A stretch of DNA of 64,000 bases from Microglena sp. YARC (Eukaryota; Chlorophyta; Chlorophyceae; Chlamydomonadales; Chlamydomonadaceae). Below are positions 1-11,449 of the stretch, piece after piece; the first letter of the stretch is position 1, and each line of letters begins with the position of its first letter. Location of the stretch: positions 129,773,113-129,837,112 of the forward strand of contig CM039462.1 of assembly GCA_022414725.1 (NCBI GenBank). Direction: 5' to 3'. The notes under the pieces are model-generated. The model saw only the letters and a program-made list of their open reading frames with translations, did not search any database and was not told the origin of the DNA. Position numbers and translations under genes: made by a program.

Positions 1-3000
1 CCCGCTGATGTCTTGAAGTGGGTAGTGTCCCTAGAAGCATGTAGGAACGCTAGCGCCGGAGGCTGGGAGGCCATGGACTGAGGCATGAGATGAAGGAGAA
101 GCTCTTGGGCTACAAGAAGCCACAAAGGCGACCATGGCTGGAGCCCTCTCGCAAGACCTCGGAAAAGGTGAACTCCCCACATAGCATGTCGGCTGGTAAT
201 ATGGTGCTGCCAGGGCATGACACCAAGACCTCCTTGGCATGGGGAGCCTGTGAGAAGGGCAGAGGGAACTCCTGGAAGAACCCGAGCCTTATCAGCAGGT
301 CCCAAACCTCTATCCACCAGCTTGGTGGTAAGGCATTGTAGGTCATTGACCACCTCTTGAGGAATGCCACCAAACTCAGCATGGTAAAGTAAGGTGCTAA
401 GGCCATACGAAGACGAAGAGAAGCCCCGGCCGAAAGATGAGAGGGGCAGCTTGGCTAAGCGCGAGAAGCAGCGTTCGACGTGGGCAAGCCGTTCTGACCA
501 TTGAGGGGTCATCGGGGGGCAAGTGGGAGATCCATTTGTGAACGAGACCCCAAAGTGGTGGCTTCTGCAACCACTGGGAAGCCCAGAATCTGGACTGGGA
601 GAGGGAGGGGATGAGGAACGCCAATAGGAAGCAACTTGCTCTTGAGATGATTGAGGTACAGCCCTGATGCCTGACCAAAGAAGGTAAGGCAGGTTAGGAA
701 AGCCTGCAACTGTGCTGGGTCCAGGGAACGCAGCAGGACAATAGTATCATCCGCATATTTGCAGCCCGTACAAGGAGATCCAGGTTTAATATCCATTCCG
801 ATATTCTTGTGGAGCAACCAGTGTTGGAGTGCTTGCATGGCAAAGAGAAAGAGGAGAGGTGACAGTGGATCCCCTTGTCGGACACCGGCCAAGAACTCAA
901 AAGCTCGCAACCGGAACCCATTAACCATAGCTCGGGTGGCTGTAGAGGATAGGAGAAGGCGAACCCACGTAAGGAAACCACCGCCAAGGCCAGCAACCTC
1001 TAGGCATTGGAAAAGGAAGGCACGGTCCAGGGTGTTATATGCCTTCCGGAAGTCCAGACAGGCCAACACCCCAGATTTATTCTGCGCTTTGAGCAACTCA
1101 GGGAGAAGTTGAAGAAATAAGATAGCATCCCCAATCTGCCGACACGGCAGAAAGGCGGATTGCTCTGGGGAAATGATCCAATTCATGACCGGGCCCAGCC
1201 TGTTGGCTAGAACCTTTGCCAAAATACGGTAGTCTGTATTCACAAGGGTAATAGGTCGGTAATTACCAGCATCCAGTTTATCACCCCCTTTCCCGAGGAT
1301 GATGAGCGAGCCCTCCAGAAACTCAGGAGGAAGGAGTCCTTTTGTACCCATGGCAGAGTACAGCCGACAGAGCAGAGGGGTGAAGGAATCCGCAAAGGTA
1401 CGATAGAGCTCGATCGGGATGCCATCAAGTCCAGGCGACTTGCCTGGGGGAGACCGACGAATGACTATGCGACATTCACCTGGTCGAACCGTCAAAGAGC
1501 CAACCTCATCTGCCAAAGATGGAGGAAGACTAGAGGATGCGTGGCGATGAGCTGCCATGACTTCCTCCTGGGCAGCAGGATAGGCAGAGGGGGGTACAGA
1601 GGAGACAGAAGCCCAGTAAGCGCCCACCACATTTGGGATGGATGGTCCAGTCACAAGCCCCCCACTGGGGGCCCTGAGGGAGGGCACCAACCGCGACCCA
1701 GGAGGTGGCCGCTCAAGTTTTGTTAGCAGAGGGCAAGGTCGCTCTTGTGCATGAAGCCAATCCCGTCGTGCTGTTTCAGCTGAGGACACAGCTGCTCCAT
1801 GCCGTGCCAGAAAAAGGGTCTGTCTATGAGTTATCACTTGTGGCAAGGCAGACGCGTTGCCATCCTCAACCAAAGAAATGGAGGTGGCCAAGTTTATTTT
1901 TGCTAATGAGACCTCCGCTGAAGAGGATTGGTAGCGGGCTGCAGTCAGCCGATTCAAAGAACTTGCTTTACCTGCCACTTGGGTTTTGAACCGCGGCCAC
2001 CACTGGAGAAATGCCTCCTCAGCCTCAGGTGGAGGAGCAAGAAGACTGGCTTGCTCGAGCCAATCGGAGAAATTGTCCCGCAGGTCTTCAATCTTAGCAA
2101 AATGCATACGGGTGCGGCGAGAACCTGGGCCGACTGTGTCCGGGGTGGCAGGGAGGAGATGGAGGAGGAGGGGCCTATGATCAGAGATCAGGCAATTGAC
2201 AGGCTGACATTGCAAAACATACGGGAGCATAGGGGACGAGACATGGGCGCGATCAAGCCGAGACGCCCCCGTACCCCAAAAATGTGTGTAAGACCGTTTG
2301 GTGGGGTGGAGGTGCCGAAAGGCACAAGGAAGGTCTGGACAGAGGGAGGTAAACACCGAGGACGTAGCAACATCACGATGAGGAGAGGGGGAGGGAGAGA
2401 GGGGATCAGTGGTGCGTAACCTGTCCACATTAGCATCAAGGGTGAAATTGAAATCCCCCATAAGAGCCAGACGAGACCGATTAGCTTGATAGAATGGGCC
2501 TAACACAGAAGTAAGAAACAAACGCTGCCTCATAGGGTCCCCTGACGGGAAGTAGACTGAGGCCAAACAAAACTTATGGCCCCCCCAAGATATGGAGAGG
2601 GAGAGAAGCCGTCCATCATGATGGTGTGTTGTAGAGGGGGCTTGGTCCGGGCGGTGAATGACCAGGCGCCCAGAGTGCACCAAATCAGACCGCACAAGGA
2701 TGCCAACGCCAGCATGATTACCTCCGTCCTCTCGACAATCCCCAAAACACAGATAAGGGGAATCCCTAGTTGTTGGGTGGCTTGTAGGAGATGAAGTTCA
2801 GCATGAGTAATCGCCTTTTGGCAACCAAGGAGGGTTTCTTGAACAAGAATAACATGAGCATTGAGTTTGGCCCAAAAGCCAACTAATTGATGAACACGGG
2901 TGGGGGCGTTGAGACCACACACATTTTGAGAGAGACAGCGCAACCCCGGGGCACACCGACCCGGGGCATTAGAAGAAGGGGGTGGAAGATGGGCTGGCAT
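1..3000 (-). pseudogene. L1-like LINE ORF2 (endonuclease-reverse transcriptase), broken, partial at left edge
   Basis: This is ORF2 of a non-LTR retrotransposon, which nicks target DNA and reverse-transcribes its own RNA at the nick. It reads from about 3,000 leftward. The endonuclease shows LSQNVCGLN, an ILVQET motif, then GDFN, RLDR and SDHRP. The reverse transcriptase shows AGNYRPITLVN, the catalytic motif A Asp in CLDFRKAYN, GVRQGDPLSP and the YADDT box. The usual second Asp of motif A (KAYD) is Asn here. A frameshift lies near 2,750: the endonuclease start is in one frame, and the part from GDCREDGGNHAGVG onward is in another. A second shift near 590 moves the C-terminal part (YHAEFGGIPQEVV, then GGLGVMPWQHH) into a third frame that runs off the window. 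The domain order is that of L1-clade elements of plants and green algae. The copy looks inactive. Confidence 0.9.
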
Positions 3001-3089
3001 GGTGAATTAAGAGAGAGGGGGAGGTTGAGCCGCCAAGCCCACGGACTGGTCAAGGAGGAACGTCAAGGACGAAGACGTGGCGAAAGCCT

Positions 3090-4825
3090 TCATATTCTCA
3101 ACAGCCTGTAGAAGGAAGGAAAGAGGAACATCCTGGTTTGGAAGCTCGCTGTCCAAGAAACTACCATACGCTGCATAACAAGCAACCAGTCGTTGTACCG
3201 CACCCCATCGGAAAGGGAGATAGAAGCTGTCAGGAAGGCGAGGCGCACTAAGCGACGAGCATCTTGACCTGAGGAATCAACCTCTAAAGTAGCATACGCC
3301 GCTTGAACCTCCCCTGAGTCATCCACCAGCTTATCAATGGTCATGAGAACAGAGGTCAAGCAAACCCTGGCAAGGATCACTTGGTCAGCAAGTGTCTTGG
3401 AAGTCGCATCCACCAGCATGCGAAGGGCTTCCCGCACCTGTGCCAACGATTGGGAGGAGGGCTGGGCATGAAGAATGGGTTGAGGCCTGGTGATGAGGCC
3501 TAGAAGCCCCGGAGGTGAAGTTGGTGCCAGCAGGTATACCGAAGCAGAAGGAGGCTCAGGGGGACCATGAGTGGCTGAGACCATGGCAGGAACCACACCA
3601 CCAGGAGCGACTGATGTAGTAGCGGAAACCACACCTCCAGGGGCGACTGATGTAGTAGCGTAAACCCCACCTCCGAGAGCAGCTGATGCCGTAACGAGAA
3701 CCACACCTTCAGAAGCGTCAAATGCTATGGCGGGAACCACACCTCCTGGAGCGGCCGATGCAGCTGTTGCAGCGGTGGGGGAGACCGTGTTCAAATCTAA
3801 CATGAATTCATCGATGGGGACTGGTTGAGGGGAGACCGGAACAAGGGAGACAGGGGCTGCGATGGTGGTAGAGGTGAGAGCCGAGAGGAGGGGGGATGGG
3901 ATGGTGACACCACTGGGGGTTGAGAGGGTCTGCAAAGAACCCCTTTTCTTGCTAGCTGGCTCCGATATATCCCCAAACCGCTTGCCTAGTGTTGCAGCTT
4001 CCATCATGGAGGAATGAGGAGCATGTGAAGAGGGGCCCGCCATAGGGAATGGGCAAGCCGCATGGGATGGGCCCGCTGTAGAGGATGGGCCCGCCAGAAG
4101 GGATGGGCCCCCCGTATCAAAAGAGCCCACCATGAGGGAGGTGTCTGCCACATGGGAAAGGCCCGCCGTGTTGGGGTCCTCTATACAAGTTTCCAGAACC
4201 TCAAAGCGATTAGTGCCGCGGGACAGGGGCGATGGAACCACGGATGAGGAAGATGGACCACCACGGATATGAGATGAGGGAAGGGATATGGCCGGAGAGC
4301 TGCGGGTCCCCTTAAAAGTTGCCCACTTAACCTTTTCGGCATCAAATGAAGAAGAAGGAGGGAGAGACGTCCGCCCAAGTGGTGTGGGAGGTGAGCCCCC
4401 AGCTTGGTGGATGGGTGATCTCACCATCTGTGTGGAAAGTGGCTGCCCTACAGGTCGGGTGGGAGTCCTCCGTGCCGAATGGAGGGGTTGCTGCACAAGC
4501 TGGTGGGAGGTATGCTGTACCAACCCTCCCCCAACAACATGTGACCTCCCACCACGTTCCCCAGTAGGAGGCAGCTGCGAACCAGCACCCTCCCATACGG
4601 GAGAAGCATGAGAGGGGCCAGCACGAGGCTCATCACTGTCAAAGTGCAAAACTTGAACAAAAGAACGGGAAGTACCATGAGGGCCAGGGGGCCCTGGAAG
4701 AGGGGGGGGGGAAGGCAGAGACCCTGGCCCCGCAGGAGAGGGGGTCGAGGGTTGGGGATCAGCAGTGGGTTTGAAACTTTTCTCCAGCTGTTTGATAGCA
4801 GCCGGGGCAAGGATGGGAAGGCGAT

Positions 4826-4863
<38 letters not shown>

Positions 4864-5661
4864 GTCCACACGGACCAACGAGATCCGGTTGGCCTCACCA
4901 CCAGAAGAAGGGAGAACCATCCTGATCACAGGTGGGAGGCCGAGAGAGCCACTCACTAGTACGTCAGCACTGGTGTTACTACCAATGGGAACAACCCCAA
5001 GCGCCTGTTCCTCAAGAGACGCGTGCACCACATCTGGGCGAGTCAGTCTTTCGACCATGAGCCCTCTGTCCGTCAGCATGGTAACTAGAATGGCTGCCGA
5101 AATCGTGGGATCCAGACGTACCAACCGGTATTTCCGAAGGTGAATATCAAGAGAGTTCCTCGTGATGAGACCTTGCAACTGGGGGGAGTGCAGAAAAGGG
5201 AGGTCGAGAAGGCGGGAAGGGAGGGCTATAAGCGCCTCTGCCAGAGAAGGAACACATGCGATGTCGAGGAGGAGGCTGCCTTGACACTCAAAGACAGTAG
5301 ACGACATGGTAGGAATCAAGTGGGCCCCATCCGCACAGAAAAGACCGAAGGCCTTACTTGTGGCTAAGTGGAGCTGGCGAGCATATGGCCAGAGTGGATG
5401 AGTTTGTGAGTCCACCCATCCCGAGGAGTTCCGTTTAACTCCTGAAGGCAAGAGGACTCTGAGCTGCAGAGGGACTAGTCCCGGGGTAGAAGGAACCACC
5501 CAAGTTGGGGGCTCCTGCGAAACGCCTGGGCGATTCTGGGCACGATAGAAATTTCCCGGCCCAGCCTGACGGCGCTCCATGTTGGAGGAAATTAATTCGA
5601 AGACGCCAGCAACCGAAGTTTCTGACCAGAAGGCAGACAGAGATGCGCGGAAAGAACACAT
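3090..5661 (-). pseudogene. L1-like LINE ORF1, frameshifted at a G36 homopolymer
   Basis: This is the reading frame upstream of ORF2 in the same LINE, so by position it is ORF1, normally an RNA-binding chaperone. The N-terminal part (5,661 to about 4,860, beginning MCSFRASLSAFWSE) is about 270 residues with no domain I recognise. It runs into a proline stretch encoded by 36 consecutive G on the plus strand (4,826-4,861). Beyond that tract the open frame changes and continues to 3,090 as Pro/Ser/Ala-rich sequence with repeated APGGVV-type segments. The homopolymer is the obvious cause of the shift, by slippage in vivo or miscounting in sequencing. No CCHC zinc knuckle is visible. Assignment as ORF1 rests on position and strand, not homology. 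Confidence 0.6.
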
Positions 5662-5699
5662 GTGGAAAAAGACGAAATTTGCGAGCTGCCTATTTCGAG

Positions 5700-6110
5700 C
5701 AAGGGTAGATGATGCGGTAAGGAGATGCGAGAAAATAGAATGGCGGGAATGGATTGCGAGAGAATGGATTGCGAGAGAAAGGATTGCGAGAGAAAGGATT
5801 AAAAGTCAGCAAAAACAATCCCAGAGAGAGGGGGTTCGTTATATAAACTCAGCAAATCACAATCCCAGAGAGAGGATATAGTTACATACTCAGCAAAAAT
5901 CAATGCCGAGACTGAACAGCGCCGAGGCAGCTGGACAGTTTTATAACAGTGAGGGTTTGGGCAACAGCAAAAAAAAGTATAGAGAAAAACAAAAATGGTG
6001 TGTATATATGATAGAGAGAGGGTTCGTTACATAAACTCAGCAAATCACTGCCGAGACTGGACAGCAGCACAGCCTGCCAACCATCCAATTATAAAAATCC
6101 CGGTGCATGT
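5700..6110 (-). repeat. Tandem repeats at the probable 5' end of the L1-like LINE
   Basis: Short direct repeats lie upstream of ORF1. One is built on gattgcgagagaa (5,753-5,800). A longer unit containing ggttcgtta, ataaactcagcaaatcac and ccgagactg recurs at about 5,837, 5,885 and 6,018. Tandem 5' UTR monomers are common in LINEs, so this is probably the element's promoter region. The exact 5' end is not defined; I see no clear target-site duplication. Confidence 0.5.
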
Positions 6111-6164
6111 TTTGTTTAAATTATTGACTATTCATATACTGTTCATTGCACCTTTTGAGGCATG

Positions 6165-6237
6165 TCTCCCTTAGCTCAGTTGGTAGAGCGCCAGACTGTT
6201 AATCTGTAGGTCAGCAGTTCTAACCTGCTAGGGAAAG
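6165..6237 (+). tRNA. tRNA-Asn(GUU)-like gene
   Basis: The sequence folds as a cloverleaf. The D arm is GCTC-AGTTGGTA-GAGC, the anticodon loop is CTGTTAA (anticodon GTT, Asn), and the T arm is AGCAG-TTCTAAC-CTGCT. The acceptor stem TCTCCCT/AGGGAAA has one C-A mismatch, the first anticodon-stem pair is mismatched, and the T loop has TTCTA instead of TTCGA. No run of four T follows closely. It may be a slightly degenerate gene, a pseudogene or the head of a SINE. Confidence 0.7.
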
Positions 6238-6239
6238 CG

Positions 6240-7100
6240 AAGTTACTTCTTGACTACTAGCGCTCCTCGGATGCGTGATACCTCCGGTCGTTATCCAGCT
6301 CAGAGCCGTGATAGCTAAGGACATTAGGGGCCGCGAGTGGCGTCACTTTTAATCTTATCTTTCGTGGTGCTTAAAAAAAGGCCAACCGAGCCAAGCGGCG
6401 CTAGTTCACCTAGGTCTCCATGGGACCTAGGCCGACCTAGGCTACCTGTTGGTCGGCCCTGGCAAGTTTAGGTGCTTGTGCTTCGAAAGTCTGGTGCTAG
6501 CACTCGTGTCCACGACCATCTGATCTACCAACAGCCCTAGTTCCTTGGGTGCTTTTAAGTTTGTTGGTCACGGGACCTGTCGCACATGCAGTTGTGATCT
6601 CGGCCGAATGCTCGGCAGTATCTATAGAATCGGCAGTAGAGCAGTTCGTGTAGGCGCGGTGTAGACAACAGGGCGTACCTCGTCATCGATAATCCTGTCA
6701 CCATCGGTCCCTTTCCCAGGTTCATTTCTTTAGCCTCAACCTTTTCCACTGATTTGGAGCACGAAAGTAGCAGAAGAGCAACGACAGCGCTACGTCAAGA
6801 TTCGTATGTCAGCCAACACCGGCCAACACCCCTGAATACACCAGGGCCAGAGACTCTGACCAGGGCCGACCATGAGGGAGCCCCCGGGCACCTATTTTGT
6901 TATTGCTGTCATTCCGGAGATTCTTATGAATATTGCTTCCGGATATGCATCTGCTTTGTTACGATCGCACCGTTTCGCCAGTCCCGTAGCGCCGTAGCAA
7001 CCGTATAGCGAGTTAGGAATACACATATAACGAGGGTTTCTTTTTCTCAACCAAAATCCTAGCGATCAGTTCCGGTATGCTCTGCTACCGTCTCCATCAG
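6240..7100. other. Intergenic stretch, no gene seen
   Basis: Lies between the tRNA-like gene and the bHLH gene. It contains a short palindromic cluster around 6,405-6,450 with repeated cctaggt/acctagg. It probably holds the promoter and first exon(s) of the bHLH gene, but I could not identify a start codon with confidence. Confidence 0.4.
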
Positions 7101-9205
7101 CCCTGGTCTCCGCGTCAAAGCCCAAGGTCCGGATGCAAATGGCGGACACAGCTCCAAGAGCGATTCCGAGGAAGCAGACTTGAGCGGCGAGCACTTCATT
7201 CAGGCCAGCCTTAGGCCCAAATGGAAGTCTGCCAGATCTCAGCCTTCAGACGACTGCTGCTCTGATGACGATGCGTATGGCGCCAAGGGGCCTATCAGCC
7301 ACTCCACTGTGGAGAAGCAACGCAGAGACAGGCTTAACCTTATGATTGAGGACTTGGCCCAGCAAGTCCCCCCCGACTCCAAGTACAAGTCTGATGGTAC
7401 AGGTGGCTAACCGATTCTGGCTGCGGTGCATCTAGTCCCCTTCTGTTCCTTCTGTTATGATCTTGGCCACACAGCTTGAACTGATCTGCTCACATGTGCA
7501 GGGCAGTGACTCAAATGCGGACAGCTTCCTACCCCTCTTGTCCAGCTTCCTTGCCCCATCTCCCTCCTCCCTTGCCTGATCTCCCTTGCGCTCCTCCCTT
7601 ACCTGATCTCCCTCCCCACTGTCGCTCCTCCCGTGTCTGATCTCCCTCCTCCCATGCGCTCCACCCTCCTCCTTTGCCTGATCTCCCTCCTCCCACGCGC
7701 TCCTCCCTCCTCCCTTGCCTGATCTCCCTCATCCCTTACGCTCCTCTCTAGAGCTCCTCCCTTGCCTCATCTCCCTCCTCCCTTACGCACCTCTCTTTTG
7801 CTCCTCCTTTGCCTGGTCTCCGGCCTCCCTTACGCTCCTGTCTTGCCTCATCTCTTGCCTGATCTCCCTCCCCCCTTACGCCTCTCCCTAACACTCCTCC
7901 CTTGCCTCATCTCCCTCCTCCCTTGCCTCATCTCCCTCTTCCATTGCCTCATCTCACTCCTCATTGACGCTCCTCCCTCCTCCCATGCGCTCCTCCCTCC
8001 TCCCTTGCCTCATCTCTCTCCTCCCTTGCCTCATCTCCCTCCTCCCTTGCGTTCCTCCCTTTTCCCTTGCCTCATCTCTCTCTTCCCTTGCCTCATCTGC
8101 CTCCTCCCTTGCGCTCCTCCCTTTTCCCTTGCCTCATCTCCCTCCTCCCTTGCCTCATCTGCCTCCTCCCTTGCCTTATCTCCCTCCTCCCTTGCCTCAT
8201 CTGCCTCCTCCCTTGCCTCATCTCCCTCTTCCCTTGCCTCATCTGCCTCCTCCCTTGCCTCATCTCCCTCTTCCCTTGCCTCATCTGCCTCCTCCCTTGC
8301 CTCATCTCCCTCTTCCCTTGCCTCATCTGCCTCCTCCCTTGCCTCATACATCTCCCTCTTCCCTTGCCTCATCTGCCTCCTCCCTTGCCTCATCTCCCTC
8401 TTCCCTTGCCTCATCTGCCTCCTCCCTTGCCTCATCTCCCTCCTCCCTTGCCTCATCTCCCTCTTCCCTTGCCTCATCTCCCTCCTCCCTTGCGCTCCTC
8501 CCTTTTCCCTTGCCTCATCTCCCTCTTCCCTTGCCTCATCTGCCTCCTCCCTTGCCTCATCTCCCTCCTTCCTTACGCTCCTCCCTTTTGCTCCTCCATA
8601 GCCTGACCCTCCTCCTCCCTTGCCCTCCTCCCCTGCCCACTCCTCACAGCTGCCGTACGCCGTCCCAAGCACATTATTCTGTCGGATACCTTGAACCTCC
8701 TCACCCTACTAAAAGACAAGCTCAACTGCTACGATAACATGGTCAAGCTGGAGCCCCAAACCATTGACCAATTCCAAGGCTCATGCAAAAGCGCAAGGGG
8801 GCAGCAAGCAGCAGGCTCTCTGTCTTCCCTCCAGCTTCCTCTTCCCATCGGCTCCACCCGCCTGATGAGCGGCATGGGCGTGCTGGTTGAGATTGGCTTG
8901 GACTCCATCTGGCGCATCAACATGCACTGCAGAGATCGCAAGGCCCTCTTGGCCGACATCTTTGATGCCCTCATCAGGCTAATGCCCATCAGCGTCCTCG
9001 CTGCCTCTGTTGTCACCAGCCCCCAGGGTGTGGTGCAGAATATTCTGATAATGTGTTGGAAGTCAGAGTGGAGGATTTGGACCTCACCCCAGAGGACATT
9101 GAGTTCTCCTTGAACAGCATTCTCGCCTCCATTTATGACCAGCACCCAAGCTGCACAGAGAATCTATCGCCTCCTGTACCAGCATTCTTGCCACACGTCG
9201 CATGA
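7101..9205 (+). CDS. bHLH transcription factor with ACT-like domain (frameshifted)
   Basis: A probable DNA-binding transcription factor. The first visible exon, from about 7,101 (after ccatcag) to 7,396, carries an acidic/Ser-rich stretch and the basic region plus helix 1 (SHSTVEKQRRDRLN). His, Glu and Arg are in the places used by E/G-box-binding bHLH proteins. The donor is GATG|gtacag. The second exon starts at 8,650 after cacag; joining them gives SDAAVRRPKHIILSDTLNLL, so helix 2 continues in frame. An ACT-like fold follows (WRINMHCRDRKALLADIF), a fusion typical of plant and algal bHLH proteins. At about 9,042 the frame breaks: the expected continuation VLEVRVEDLDLTPEDIEF lies in another frame and ends at TGA 9,203-9,205. 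An 11-nt insertion (9,042-9,052) would explain it. The 5' end is uncertain; there is no clear ATG in frame. Confidence 0.8.
7530..8640. repeat. CT-rich 21-bp minisatellite inside the bHLH intron
   Basis: It fills most of the intron 7,397-8,649. The best-ordered part (about 8,000-8,560) repeats a 21-bp unit around CCTTGCCTCATCT, alternating ctgcctcctc and ctccctcttc linkers. The plus strand is almost pure pyrimidine. Because 21 is a multiple of three it yields long open frames on both strands (ASSASSL- and REMRQGR-type repeats). These are artefacts of the repeat. Confidence 0.9.
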
Positions 9206-9224
9206 AGGAGTCCCTCCCGCCTGG

Positions 9225-9315
9225 AGGGTGACACTTACTATGTCTGCCATGGTGACTTTCCCCAGCTGCGGCGTACGGGAGGGTCCCCTTAACACCACGC
9301 CCCTCCAGGTGTCTT
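9225..9315 (+). repeat. SINE-3'-end-like repeat, copy at the bHLH 3' end
   Basis: This segment (ggagggtgacacttactatg to accacgcccctccagg) recurs in inverse orientation at 11,450-11,545. It shares the gccatggt and ccccttaacaccacgcccc pieces with the tRNA-derived SINE copies elsewhere in the window, so it is probably a divergent SINE subfamily or its 3' part. It starts about 20 bp after the predicted bHLH stop codon. Confidence 0.5.
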
Positions 9316-9374
9316 GTTTTTTACCAGCACCCTGGTGCCGGTGCTGGTGCTGGTTCCCTTGAGGAGCATTACAT

Positions 9375-10100
9375 GGCTGGGGCTGAGCAGCAAGCAAAGA
9401 GAGTGTGCATGTGAGCAGTACGTGGCTAGGGGTGAGCAGCAAGCAAAGAGAGCGTGCATGTAAGTAGTACATGGCCGGGGGTGAGCAGCAAGCAAAGAGA
9501 GTGTGCATTTGAGCAGTACGTGGCTGGGGGTGAGCAGCAAGCAAAGAGAGTGTGCATTTGAGCAGTACGTGGCTAGGGGTGAGCAGCAAGCAAGGAGAGC
9601 GTGCATGTGAGCAGTACATGGCTGGGGGTGAGCAGCAAGCAGAGAGAGCATGCATGTGAGTAGTACGTGGCTAGGGGTGAGCAGCAAGCAAAGAGAGCGT
9701 GCATGTGAGTAGTACGTGGCTAGGGGTGAGCTGCAAGCAAATAGAGCATGCATGTGAGCAGTACGTGTCTGGGAGTGAGCAGCAAGCAAAGAGAGCGTGC
9801 ATGTGAGTAGTACGTGGCTAGGGGTGAGCTGCAAGCAAATAGAGCATGCATGTGAGCAGTACGTGTCTGGGAGTGAGCAGCAAGCAAGGAGAGCGTGCAT
9901 GTGAGCAGTACATGGCTGGGGGTGAGCAGCAAGCAAATAGAGTGTGCATGTGAGCAGTACATGGCTGGGGGTGAGCAGCAAGCAAAAAGAGCGTGCATGT
10001 GAGTAGTACGTGGCTAGGGGTGAGCTGCAAGCAAATAGAGCATGCATGTGAGCAGTACGTGTCTGGGAGTGAGCAGCAAGCAAAGAGAGCATGCATGTGT
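9375..10100. repeat. 49-bp minisatellite, about 15 copies
   Basis: The unit contains gagcagtacgtggctagggg followed by tgagcagcaagcaaagagag and cgtgcatgt, with a 49-bp period (9,413 to 9,462 and so on). Variants alternate between acgtggcta, acatggctg and acgtgtctg, and later units show higher-order alternation. Open frames seen here on the minus strand (HALFACCSP-type repeats) are repeat artefacts. Confidence 0.9.
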
Positions 10101-10310
10101 ATGTAACTCTGTGCAGAATGTGTTAGCAATATGGAATGGCAATCACTGGTACAATAACAACGAAAATCTACCGGTTGTGGTCCCTTTTAAAAGGTAGATC
10201 GCTAGTTGATTTACCGGTTGATGTTGTTGTTAGAAGGCCAGAACGTGTGTTGGAAGTCAGGGGGGAGCACCCCTTTTGAAAATGACAAGACTTGGGGAGT
10301 GTACAGCCTT

Positions 10311-10500
10311 CCTTTTCAGCTACCAGCAGCAGCTTCTAAATAGCTCCCCTTGCTTGCTAACCCGTCAAACAAAGCAAGGTAGCGCATCTGGAAGCTGACA
10401 GAATCAGCTTTACTGATTACTGTTGTAATCTTGGGGCTTAGCTCATTGGCTGGCTCAGGGAGCTTCCTAGAAGCCGCTGCGCGTAGCCGAAATGGAAAGG
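10311..10500. mobile_element. Long-TIR MITE, copy 1
   Basis: The left end (ccttttcagctacc, then agcagcttctaaatagctcccc) is the inverse of the right end (agggagcttcctagaagccg, then ctgcgcgtagccgaaatggaaagg). The same pair of ends, consensus about 40 bp, recurs in at least five other places. No coding capacity is seen, so this is a non-autonomous DNA transposon (MITE). Confidence 0.7.
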
Positions 10501-10625
10501 TATGTATGGGTGGTAGTCCCTGTACGGTATTCTCTGTACACCTAGGCTATTGAAGCCTGATTTAAAAAGAAAGAACTGGTCATGGGAAACTGGGCATCCT
10601 CTCCTAACTGTTTGCCCATGACCTT

Positions 10626-10910
10626 CACTGTTTCATTTTTGGGCTACGCATAGTAGCTTCTAGGCAGCTCCCTTTCTCCGTCTTTGGGCCAAACCTGAAG
10701 CTAGCTAGTGTACCCGGAAGCTGACTTTGACGGCATTCGAATGCAGCTGAAAGCTTTGGGATTGGCCACGCCCACCTTGGCCGAACCCAGAGATTCCAGG
10801 ACCACTGGAAAGCTGGCGATGCTTCTAGGTGCACTAGGTTGCTTGATGTTTGGATGAATAGTCAGTTAGGGGAGCTGCCTAGAAGCTGCTGCTCGTAGAA
10901 AAAAAGAACA
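10626..10910. mobile_element. Long-TIR MITE, copy 2
   Basis: The left end cactgtttcatttttgggct, then acgcatagtagcttctaggcagctccct. The right end is the inverse, aggggagctgcctagaagct, then gctgctcgtag. It belongs to the same family as the copy at 10,311 and is non-coding. Confidence 0.7.
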
Positions 10911-10934
10911 CTTATGAGCCCAACACAGTGCCTC

Positions 10935-11012
10935 TAGTGTTTCTGAGCTTGAACTTGGTTGGGTAGCTTCAGCCAGGAATTTGGCTGTTCGCCGTCGTTG
11001 GCAGTCAAAAAG
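10935..11012 (-). repeat. Dispersed 'cgagcagcc' repeat, degenerate copy
   Basis: Read on the minus strand it contains cggcgaacagccaaattcct and ggctgaagctacccaaccaa. Related copies lie at 11,310-11,380 (-), 40,120-40,185 (+), 49,925-49,975 (+), 50,705-50,765 and 51,530-51,595 (+). The family is unclassified. Confidence 0.5.
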
Positions 11013-11079
11013 GAAAAAGGTGAAAAAGCGGTTCTTTTGTTAGGTGGCTGTCGTGCCTGACAGCTAAAAAAGTAATGAT

Positions 11080-11270
11080 AACGCCTGGTGGGGTAGGTAT
11101 TAAGGGAGCCCCATCTTGCGGCGGTAGGGAACGGGCTGCTACTTTACCTGGACAAAGCTACCATGGCAGTTGATAGCGACCGCAAACACTAAAGCGCACC
11201 CGTGGGGATTCAAACCCATCACCTTTGTCGTTCAAGGAGCTCAACCATTGAGCCATTCGTCGAAACGGGG
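11080..11270 (-). mobile_element. tRNA-derived SINE, copy 1
   Basis: On the minus strand this begins with a tRNA-like head. Pol III box A is tggctcaatggttgagctcc (inverse of about 11,236-11,255) and box B is gggtttgaatcccc (inverse of 11,204-11,217). A body follows with accgcaaacac, gctaccatggcag, ggtaaagtagcagcccgttc and gggctcccttaatacc (read on the element strand where inverted). Copies at 14,750, 46,583 and 61,297 share this body, showing it is a mobile family. Confidence 0.8.
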
Positions 11271-11309
11271 AAAACAAGTTAAGAGCCCGACGCAGCGCCT
11301 CTTGTGTTA

Positions 11310-11380
11310 CTTTAACTTGAACTGGGTTACGTAGCTTCAGCCAGCAATTCGGCTGCTCGCTGACTTCGGCAGTAAAATAA
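11310..11380 (-). repeat. Dispersed 'cgagcagcc' repeat, second copy in this region
   Basis: On the minus strand it reads ctgccgaagtcagcgagcag, then ccgaattgctggctgaagct, then acgtaacccagttcaag. It is the best match in the left half of the window to the copy at 51,530-51,595. Confidence 0.6.
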
Positions 11381-11449
11381 ATTAATGCAAAGTTTAAAAA
11401 GCGCCTCTAGCAGTACGTGGCTGCCGCGTCTGACAGCTAAAAAAAACGC

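Noticed and set aside
7762..8737. Long Ser/Leu/Ala/Pro repeat ORFs on both strands
   Set aside because: They come from a 21-bp CT-rich intronic minisatellite; the period is a multiple of three, so all frames stay open.
9164..10129. Cys/His-rich minus-strand ORFs (HALFACCSP repeats)
   Set aside because: Translations of the 49-bp minisatellite.
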